Positions 1-4,837 of a stretch of DNA of 6,707 nucleotides are shown piece after piece. The notes beneath the pieces are model-generated. The model was given only the letters and a program-made list of their open reading frames with translations, was not told where the DNA came from and searched no databases. The stretch's first letter is position 1. Each line of letters begins with the position of its first letter. The DNA is taken from positions 1 to 6,707 of the forward strand of contig WFUY01000366.1 in NCBI GenBank assembly GCA_015484715.1. The letters run 5' to 3'. The position numbers and the translations under genes are program-made. This DNA is from Thermoflexales bacterium (lineage in GTDB: Bacteria > Chloroflexota > Anaerolineae > S140-20).

Positions 1-1
1 C

Positions 2-997
2 AACCAGTACGCTCCTGGGATCGGCGACCGTCGGCTACGGCACGCCATTGCCGAGCACGTGGCCCGTTTCTACGGGCGGGCTGTGGACCCGGAAGGGGAG
101 ATCACGGTCACGGCCGGCGCGACGGAGGCGATCTTCGCCGTGATGCAGGGGCTTCTGGACCCGGGCGACGAGGTGGTCCTCTTCGAGCCTTTCTACGACT
201 CCTACGTCCCTTCCATCACAATGGCCGGTGGTGTTCCCCGCTACGTCCCCCTGCACCCTCCCCAGTGGGACTTCGATCCCGAGGCGCTGCGAGCCACCTT
301 CGGACCGCGCACGAAGGCGGTGCTGCTGAACACGCCTCACAACCCCACGGGCAAAGTCTTCCGGCAGGAGGAGCTAGCCCTGATCGGGGAGCTTTGCCAG
401 GAGCACGACGCCGTTATCATCTCCGACGAGGTCTACGAGCACCTGACCTACGACGGTGTGCGTCACCTCTCGCCGGCCGACCTGCCGGGCCTGGCAGAGC
501 GGACGATGACCATCAGCAGCGTGGCCAAGAGCTTCAGCCTGACCGGCTGGAAGGTAGGGTGGGCCATCGCGCCGCCTCCTCTGACGACGGCGCTGCGCCG
601 AGCCCACCAGTTCATCACCTTCTGCGCAGCAGCCCCCTTGCAACGGGCCGCCGGCGTCGCCTTGAAGCTGCCCGATGGCTACTTCCAGAATTTGGCCGCC
701 GACTACCAGCGCAAGCGGGACTACCTGGTCCGGGCGCTGCAAGAGGCCGGCTTTCGAGTCTATCTCCCCAAAGGCACCTACTTTGTGATGGCCGACTTCC
801 GTCCCCTGGGATTCGAGGACGATGTGACCTTCTGCCGCTACCTGACGGTCGAGGTCGGGGTGGCGGCCATCCCCCCTAGCTTCTTCTACAGCGAGGCCCA
901 CAAGGCGTTGGGCAAGCCCCTGGTTCGCTTCGCCTTCTGCAAGCGCTTGGAGACGTTGCAGGCAGCCGCAGAGCGATTGAGGCGAATCTCTCGGTAA
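2..997 (+). CDS. Class I/II PLP-dependent aminotransferase, 5' end missing
   Basis: C-terminal ~331 residues of a fold-type I aminotransferase; the frame is open back to base 2, so the true start lies upstream of the window. Visible in order: a substrate-binding NQYAPGIGD-like segment right at the edge, the cofactor segment TAGATEAIF, the NTPHNPTGK motif with its conserved Asn, an ISDEVYEHLTYDG motif whose Asp and Tyr contact pyridoxal phosphate, and SSVAKSFSLTGWKVGW, whose Lys (codon 527-529) should form the Schiff base. The C-terminal Arg in LVRFAFCK would bind the substrate carboxylate. This pattern fits the subgroup of methionine, kynurenine and aspartate aminotransferases (YbdL/KAT-like); the exact amino donor cannot be read from sequence. 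The protein is cytosolic. The TAA stop (995-997) lies inside the left target duplication of the MITE-like element that follows. No downstream gene is obviously co-transcribed, because a separate promoter follows at 1166. Confidence 0.93.
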   Translation, partial: NQYAPGIGDRRLRHAIAEHVARFYGRAVDPEGEITVTAGATEAIFAVMQGLLDPGDEVVLFEPFYDSYVPSITMAGGVPRYVPLHPPQWDFDPEALRATFGPRTKAVLLNTPHNPTGKVFRQEELALIGELCQEHDAVIISDEVYEHLTYDGVRHLSPADLPGLAERTMTISSVAKSFSLTGWKVGWAIAPPPLTTALRRAHQFITFCAAAPLQRAAGVALKLPDGYFQNLAADYQRKRDYLVRALQEAGFRVYLPKGTYFVMADFRPLGFEDDVTFCRYLTVEVGVAAIPPSFFYSEAHKALGKPLVRFAFCKRLETLQAAAERLRRISR

Positions 998-1001
998 AAG
1001 G
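993..1001. repeat. Left 9-bp target site duplication (GGTAAAAGG)
   Basis: Identical to 1155-1163 and directly adjacent to the left terminal inverted repeat. It contains the TAA stop of the aminotransferase gene, so the insertion preserved the reading frame end. Confidence 0.8.
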
Positions 1002-1154
1002 CGGTGATTACACAAGTGAGCGAGAGAGTGGTCCGTAGCAGGCCGTCCACGAATTTCTCACAAATGCACGAATGAGGCGGTCCTTAATTCGTGTATTCGT
1101 GCCCCATTCGTGGACGGCTAGTCTCCCTATCTCCAAAGATATGGGTAATCACCG
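1002..1154. mobile_element. MITE-like non-autonomous insertion element, 153 bp
   Basis: The ends are perfect 10-bp terminal inverted repeats: CGGTGATTAC at 1002-1011 and GTAATCACCG at 1145-1154. Both abut perfect 9-bp direct repeats (GGTAAAAGG at 993-1001 and 1155-1163), the signature of transposition with target duplication. There is no ORF inside, so any transposase must act in trans. Removing the element plus one duplication copy restores a continuous join of the aminotransferase stop region to the downstream -35 box. The interior carries a 13-bp subterminal inverted repeat and several ATTCGTG motifs. A 9-bp duplication occurs in several IS families (for example IS4-type and some IS5-type); I cannot assign a parent family. 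Confidence 0.8.
1042..1118. repeat. Internal 13-bp inverted repeat with ATTCGTG motifs
   Basis: GCCGTCCACGAAT (1042-1054) is the exact reverse complement of ATTCGTGGACGGC (1106-1118). Inside, GCACGAAT (1066-1073) pairs with ATTCGTGC (1095-1102), giving a nested hairpin. ATTCGTG occurs at 1087-1093, 1095-1101 and 1106-1112, and its complement at 1048-1054 and 1067-1073. It forms the core of the MITE-like element. It could also be an older REP-like unit captured inside it. Confidence 0.85.
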
Positions 1155-1163
1155 GGTAAAAGG
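1155..1163. repeat. Right 9-bp target site duplication (GGTAAAAGG)
   Basis: Exact copy of 993-1001, directly adjacent to the right terminal inverted repeat. It ends two bases before the TTGACA box of the next promoter. Confidence 0.8.
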
Positions 1164-1165
1164 GC

Positions 1166-1193
1166 TTGACAACGCGCCAAATCCTGCTAAAAT
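1166..1193 (+). promoter_or_regulatory. Sigma70-type promoter for the HTH regulator operon
   Basis: The -35 is TTGACA (1166-1171, perfect), the spacer is 16 bp, and the -10 is TAAAAT (1188-1193, 5 of 6). A TG at 1185-1186 gives an extended -10. The expected transcription start is near base 1200. It drives a leader that first meets the hairpin at 1254-1274 and then the regulator gene at 1321. Everything upstream of 1163 is inserted DNA, so any ancestral UP element or upstream operator has been displaced. Confidence 0.8.
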
Positions 1194-1253
1194 TTAACAG
1201 AGACCTTGAGCTTTAGGGATGTTTGAAGCGCGGCCACGAGGCATCGGTGCAGG

Positions 1254-1274
1254 AGCGACCTAAAGGTCGCTTTT
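1254..1274 (+). terminator. Intrinsic terminator / possible attenuator in the leader
   Basis: Stem AGCGACC (1254-1260) with GGTCGCT (1265-1271), loop TAAA, and a short T run (1271-1274). It sits about 55 nt after the predicted transcription start and about 47 nt before the regulator ATG, so it would cut the transcript short unless read through. The start of the leader contains GACCT (1202-1206) and TTAGG (1213-1217), complementary to AGGTC (1264-1268) and CCTAA (1259-1263). That could form a competing antiterminator. The T run is short, so efficiency is uncertain. Confidence 0.55.
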
Positions 1275-1320
1275 GCGTCCCCTTCCGCATGCTCCAACCA
1301 CACCTGGGATTCCTGGTGCG

Positions 1321-1989
1321 ATGACCCCTCCACCCGGTGAACAAGAATGGATAAGCCTGAGCGAGGCGGCTGAGCTGTTGGGAGTGCATCCCAACACGCT
1401 CCGCCACTGGGCTGATCAGGGGGAGTTTCCCTCCGTACGGACCCCGGGAGGGCACCGGCGCTTCCGCCGGGCCGACGTGGAAGCTTACCTGAACCGTTCG
1501 CAGCGGACCAGCCACCCTCCCGCCATCCACATCCTGGTGCAGAGTGCCTTAGGGCAGACCCGGCTGGGGATCGGGGAGGGCGACTTATACCAAGAGGACT
1601 GGTACGTCCGTCTGGATGAAGCGGGGCAGAAGGCGTATGGTGGGTTGGGCCGCGAGATCCTAAAGGCGGTGAGCGTCTACCTGGGCCAGCCCCAGAAGCG
1701 GGCCGAGGGGATCGCGAAGTTCCAGGACTTGGGCCGCCGCCACGCCCGAGTTGCCCGGCGGTACAACCTGACGATACGCCAGACGGTAGCCGCCTACCTC
1801 TACTTCCGGGATTTCCTCCTGAACAGTACCCTTCAGATCATCGAGGCGATGACCTCGGAGAGCGTTGCCCACTGGCACGAGACCCTGCGCCAGATCAACC
1901 TCTTTCTGGACGAAATGCTCCTCGCGCTGGTAGAGTCCTTTGAGGAACAGGAGCGGAAGGACAGGGCTTCACGAGAGGGCGTCCGATGA
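1321..1989 (+). CDS. MerR/excisionase-type HTH regulator with helical C-terminal domain
   Basis: Predicted 222-residue cytosolic DNA-binding protein. Residues ~10-57 form a winged helix-turn-helix of the MerR/excisionase (BldC-like) type: SLSEAAELLGVHPNTLRHWADQ, then the wing with TPGGHRRFRR and the closing DVEAYL. Residues ~70-205 are a predominantly alpha-helical domain without the B12-binding DxHxxG motif of CarH-like MerR proteins. It vaguely resembles the N-terminal helical sensor domain of RsbR-type proteins, which is my tentative reading. The frame is open back to a TTG at 1273, but the ATG at 1321 is preferred because the HTH starts soon after it; the Shine-Dalgarno there is weak. Its TGA overlaps the ATG of the next gene (ATGA), indicating translational coupling. 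Being first in the unit, it may autoregulate it (inference). Target and signal are unknown. Confidence 0.85.
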   Translation: MTPPPGEQEWISLSEAAELLGVHPNTLRHWADQGEFPSVRTPGGHRRFRRADVEAYLNRSQRTSHPPAIHILVQSALGQTRLGIGEGDLYQEDWYVRLDEAGQKAYGGLGREILKAVSVYLGQPQKRAEGIAKFQDLGRRHARVARRYNLTIRQTVAAYLYFRDFLLNSTLQIIEAMTSESVAHWHETLRQINLFLDEMLLALVESFEEQERKDRASREGVR

Positions 1990-2138
1990 GCAGAAAAGGA
2001 CATCCCCCCCACCGGGCCCCTGAGGGTTCCTTCCTGTACGACCGGTTGGTCCCCATCGTGCTGGTTGTGCTCTTCGCCCTGTTCCTCCTCATTTCCCTCA
2101 TCGCCCTCGCCATCGGCCTCGGCCTGCTGGGCATCTGA
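1986..2138 (+). CDS. Small single-TM membrane protein, 50 aa
   Basis: The ATG at 1986 overlaps the TGA of the regulator in an ATGA junction, so it should be translated by coupling. The 50-residue product has a polar, basic N-terminus (~residues 1-20, with Arg, Lys, His and several Pro), followed by a continuous hydrophobic segment of ~26 residues rich in Leu, Val, Ile and Ala. It ends in a Gly/Leu-rich tail and stops with TGA. This predicts one membrane helix with the N-terminus in the cytoplasm. There is no cysteine lipobox or cleavage site. The gene is below usual ORF length cutoffs and I do not recognise a family. Its position between a DNA-binding protein and a 7-TM protein suggests a partner or modulator of one of them (inference). 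Confidence 0.7.
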   Translation: MSRKGHPPHRAPEGSFLYDRLVPIVLVVLFALFLLISLIALAIGLGLLGI

Positions 2139-2170
2139 ACGGTCGCCCCAGTGATTGCTTCGCACGCTCA

Positions 2171-2177
2171 AAAGGAG
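2171..2177 (+). promoter_or_regulatory. Ribosome binding site fixing the 7-TM protein start
   Basis: AAAGGAG lies 7 nt upstream of the ATG at 2185. The open frame extends upstream to a TTG at 2155, but that codon has no comparable site. Confidence 0.8.
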
Positions 2178-2184
2178 TTCAATT

Positions 2185-2925
2185 ATGCAGATAGATCGTT
2201 GGCTGCCCTTTGCCTCTATGCTGGTCACCGCCATCTTTGCGGCGGCCGTGCTGCGCCGGTACGTGCGGCGGCGTCGTCCCTACCTGCTCTTCTGGGGCCT
2301 GGGGCTGGTCTTCTACGGGTTGGGGGCTTTCGCTGAGTTCTACTCCACGCTGGCCTGGAGTCCGCTCGTCTTCCGCCTCTGGTACATCGGTGGGGCGCTC
2401 CTCACAGCCGCCTGGCTGGGCCAGGGGACCGTCTTCCTGCTGGTGCGGCGGGGACGGATCGCCTTCTACCTGATGGTCCTCCTCCTGATCGGGTCGGCGC
2501 TGGCGGTGATTGTGATGTTCAATACGCCTCTCAACGCGGAGGCCTTCTCGCCCGACCGTCCGCTGAGCGTCCAGTACAAGACGGACCGGGAGGCGGGCAT
2601 CGTCGGCATCCTGCCCGAAGGCGCCCTGGTGCGCAAACTGACGCCCATCTTCAACCTGTATGGGACGGTAGCCCTGGTCGGCGGGGCGATCTACTCCTCT
2701 TGGATCTTCTGGCGCAAACGCATCCTGCCCAACCGGATGATCGGCAACATCCTCATCGCCGTGGGGGCGCTCTCCCCGGCCTTTGGCGGCACGCTCAGCC
2801 GGCTGGGCATGCCGGAGTTCCTTTACATCAGCGAACTCCTGGGCGCGGTGTTGATGTTCATCGGCTTCCTGCAGGCTACCGCTGTGCCCGAAGCGGCTCC
2901 CTCGCCGCGTCCCTCGCGGGCCTAA
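2185..2925 (+). CDS. Seven-TM integral membrane protein of unknown function
   Basis: Predicted 246-residue inner-membrane protein. Hydrophobic segments lie at about residues 7-23, 33-53, 62-87, 92-112, 154-176, 185-204 and 212-232. Arg/Lys-rich loops at 24-31, 88-91 and 177-184 place those loops in the cytoplasm, giving an outside N-terminus and inside C-terminus under the positive-inside rule. The only sizeable loop (~113-152, external) is polar and contains the sequence YKTDREAG. Conserved-looking features are a WGLGLVFYGLGAFAEF helix and a WYIGGALLTAAWLGQG helix, both rich in Gly and aromatics. No kinase, GGDEF, transporter or protease motif is seen. The start is the ATG with a good RBS. 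It lies 46 nt after the small TM gene, with no promoter visible between, and a strong terminator follows. It could be a 7-TM sensor or a structural partner of the upstream regulator; the function is not known. Confidence 0.85.
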   Translation: MQIDRWLPFASMLVTAIFAAAVLRRYVRRRRPYLLFWGLGLVFYGLGAFAEFYSTLAWSPLVFRLWYIGGALLTAAWLGQGTVFLLVRRGRIAFYLMVLLLIGSALAVIVMFNTPLNAEAFSPDRPLSVQYKTDREAGIVGILPEGALVRKLTPIFNLYGTVALVGGAIYSSWIFWRKRILPNRMIGNILIAVGALSPAFGGTLSRLGMPEFLYISELLGAVLMFIGFLQATAVPEAAPSPRPSRA

Positions 2926-2957
2926 CCGACGAGCGAACGGCGCTTCGGCCCCACCCC

Positions 2958-2995
2958 AAGCGACGCACCGAAGACTCCATCGGTGCGTCGCTTTT
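2958..2995 (+). terminator. Strong intrinsic terminator of the plus-strand unit
   Basis: A perfect 14-bp stem (AAGCGACGCACCGA at 2958-2971 with 2980-2993), an 8-nt loop and a T run ending at 2995. It lies 33 nt after the 7-TM gene stop. On the minus strand the hairpin is followed by a G-rich stretch, so it serves the plus strand best. Confidence 0.9.
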
Positions 2996-3001
2996 CGTTA
3001 G

Positions 3002-3121
3002 TAACTGTTCACCCTCCCGCAGGTTAGGCGCGTTTCCGACGGGAAACCGTGCTTCCAATAGCCCATCGGGGCTGAAAGCGCCCTGGACCGGTGACCTGCG
3101 GGAGGGTAGGCTGAATAGATA
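3002..3121. repeat. Branched palindromic element abutting the cdd stop
   Basis: The core is a perfect 14-bp inverted repeat, ACCCTCCCGCAGGT (3011-3024) with 3094-3107. Inside it GGCGC (3027-3031) pairs with GCGCC (3078-3082). That arm encloses two hairpins: GTTTCC/GGAAAC (3032-3037 / 3042-3047) and AGCCC/GGGCT (3060-3064 / 3069-3073). This folds as a long stem topped by a multi-branch junction. The outer flanks TAACTGTTCA (3002-3011) and TGAATAGATA (3112-3121) are imperfect inverted repeats (8 of 10). The outermost CGTTAG (2996-3001) and CGCTAG (3122-3127) differ at one base, like a decayed target duplication. It could be a MITE/REP-type element or a structured RNA. No coding potential is apparent. 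Confidence 0.65.
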
Positions 3122-3123
3122 CG

Positions 3124-3516
3124 CTAGGGGAGCTTATCGGCACCAAAGGGGGCCGGCAGCAGTTGATCCAGCGTCGTCTCCCGATAGGCCCCGCTCTCGT
3201 CGGCGATGATGACCCGCAGGTGGGGGGCGAACTCGTGCAGGATCTGGCGACAAGAGCCGCAGGGGGTCCCCCCGTTTGAGGTGACGACGGCGATGGCCTC
3301 GAACTCCCGCTCCCCTTCTGAGACCGCCTTGACCACCGCCGTGCGCTCCGCACAGGTTCCCAAGGGATAGACGGCGTTCTCCACGTTCGCCCCTGTGTAG
3401 ACCTGTCCTGACCGTGTCAGCAACGCCGCCCCTACCCTGTACCCCGAGTAGGGGGCGTAAGCCCGCTCCCGGGCCAGGGTGGCCCGGGCCACCAGGTCCT
3501 CAGCGCTCATGGTCAT
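3124..3516 (-). CDS. cdd: Cytidine deaminase
   Basis: Predicted 130-residue zinc enzyme converting cytidine and deoxycytidine to uridine and deoxyuridine in pyrimidine salvage. It matches the short homotetrameric class: AYAPYSGYRVGAAL near residues 19-32, NVENA with substrate-binding Asn44 and Glu46, CAER with zinc ligand Cys55 and proton-shuttling Glu57, and PCGSCRQ with zinc ligands Cys86 and Cys89. Length is typical of the tetrameric type. The start is placed at ATG 3516, preceded by GAGGGG with a 7-nt gap; the ATG at 3510 is nearly as good. It overlaps the end of the CNNM gene by 17 nt and is the last gene of the operon. The TAG stop lies just beside a branched palindromic element; no minus-strand T-rich terminator is evident downstream. 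Confidence 0.96.
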   Translation of the reverse strand: MTMSAEDLVARATLARERAYAPYSGYRVGAALLTRSGQVYTGANVENAVYPLGTCAERTAVVKAVSEGEREFEAIAVVTSNGGTPCGSCRQILHEFAPHLRVIIADESGAYRETTLDQLLPAPFGADKLP

Positions 3517-4837
3517 TGTCCTGCCCCTCACTCGTTGGAGGGCCGGCCCTCCGGTGCACACGCACCTTGCGGATGCGCCGACCGGCTACCGACACCACTT
3601 CGAACCGCAACGGACCGAAATCGAAGGCCTCCCCCTGGACCGGCACTCTCCCCAACCGGCTGTAGACGAACCCGCCCAGCGTGTCTCCCATCTCCGTGGG
3701 CATCTCGACGCCCAGCAGGTGTCCCACATCATCCAGGGCGATGCGGGCGTTGAAGATGTACTCCTCCTCCCCCACCTGCTCGTAGAGGGGCTCCTCCGCA
3801 TCATACTCATCCTGAATCTCGCCCACGATCTCCTCGACGATGTCCTCCACCGTCACCAGTCCGGCCGTCCCCCCATATTCGTCCACGACGATAGCCATAT
3901 GGGTCCGCTGCTGCTGCATCTCCTCCAGCAACTCGTCCACCTTCTTGGACTCAGGGATGAAGTAGGCCCCCCGCAGCAACTGCCTCAGAGGGAGGTCACG
4001 CTGGTTGTCCCGCCACAGCGGCAGGAGGTCCTTGGCGTAGAGGATACCGACGATGTTGTCAATGGTCCCTTCGTAGACAGGGATGCGGGAGTGGCCCGCT
4101 TCGATGATCTTGTTCACCGCCTCGTCCAGGGGGGTGTGGACCTCCAGGGCCACGATGTCTATCCGGGGCACCATGATCTCGCGGGCGATGGTATCGCTCA
4201 GGGCGAAGACGGAGTGGATCATCTCGGCCTCGTCTTCCTCGATAGTCCCCTCTTCCTCGCCGGCATCCACCAGGGTCATAATCTCCTCTTCCGTGATGAA
4301 AGCCATCCCCCCGACAGACTCGCCCCCCATCAGGAGCGAGAGGCGATCGCTGATCCAGATGGTGGGGCCGATGAGGGGAAGGAAGAGGGTGGACAGGAGG
4401 GAAAGAGGATGGGCGAAGAAAGAAGCGATCTCGTCGGCGTAGCGGGCTGCCACGGCCTCAGGGACCAATTGGCCCAGGATAAGCAGGGCGAAGGCCAGGA
4501 TGAGCACGATGAACCCCACCGCCAGGGGCTGAGCGATGGTCACCGGCACCCCGAGGTCAGTCAGGTACTGCCGCAACGGCGGAGTCAGGGTCAGGGCGGC
4601 GACGGCCACCGCCATCGCCGCCGTCAGCACAATGCCGATCTGCGTCGTCGCCAGCAGCCGGCTGGGCTTTTCCACCAACCGAGCAACAATAGGCGACTCC
4701 GCCCCCCTCTGTCCGATCCGCTCGCCCAGCCGCCCTCTACGCAGGTTGATCAGGGCCGAACGGCCGGCGGAGAAAAGCGCTTCGATCAGGACGAGGAGCG
4801 CGATCAGGAGCAGGCCCCTCGTACTGTCAGGATCCAC
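3500..4837 (-). CDS. CNNM/CorC-type membrane protein (DUF21, CBS pair, CorC_HlyC)
   Basis: Predicted 445-residue membrane protein of the hemolysin C/CorC (UPF0053, CNNM) family, associated with Mg2+/Co2+ homeostasis. Order: TM segments at ~8-24, 62-84, 101-122 and ~144-162 forming the DUF21 domain; an acidic linker (FITEEEIMTLVDAGEEEG, then IEEDEAEMI); a Bateman module opening with REIMVPR (~219) with CBS1 ~219-280 and CBS2 ~285-340, including HMAIVVDEYGGTAGLVT; then an acidic stretch and a C-terminal CorC_HlyC domain (~355-435). Start choice: GTG at 4837, preceded by GAGGAGG; a GTG at 4867 is the longer alternative. It overlaps glmU by 11 nt and cdd by 17 nt. Oddities: the usual LG-E-L-x-P-K motif reads LGQLVPE (Gln123, Glu127), and the first helix has Arg26 where family members commonly have Glu. 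This raises doubt about canonical ion transport. Confidence 0.93.
   Translation of the reverse strand: MDPDSTRGLLLIALLVLIEALFSAGRSALINLRRGRLGERIGQRGAESPIVARLVEKPSRLLATTQIGIVLTAAMAVAVAALTLTPPLRQYLTDLGVPVTIAQPLAVGFIVLILAFALLILGQLVPEAVAARYADEIASFFAHPLSLLSTLFLPLIGPTIWISDRLSLLMGGESVGGMAFITEEEIMTLVDAGEEEGTIEEDEAEMIHSVFALSDTIAREIMVPRIDIVALEVHTPLDEAVNKIIEAGHSRIPVYEGTIDNIVGILYAKDLLPLWRDNQRDLPLRQLLRGAYFIPESKKVDELLEEMQQQRTHMAIVVDEYGGTAGLVTVEDIVEEIVGEIQDEYDAEEPLYEQVGEEEYIFNARIALDDVGHLLGVEMPTEMGDTLGGFVYSRLGRVPVQGEAFDFGPLRFEVVSVAGRRIRKVRVHRRAGPPTSEGQDNDHER

Noticed and set aside
1273..1320. TTG-started N-terminal extension of the HTH regulator
   Set aside because: It would place the start directly in the terminator T run and add a Pro-rich, non-conserved segment; ATG 1321 fits the domain boundary better.
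2155..2184. TTG start for the 7-TM protein
   Set aside because: The ATG at 2185 has AAAGGAG at 7-nt spacing and the extension would contain that ribosome site.
2958..2995. Bidirectional terminator for both convergent units
   Set aside because: Read on the minus strand the hairpin is followed by a G-rich run, not by T residues, so only plus-strand termination is supported.
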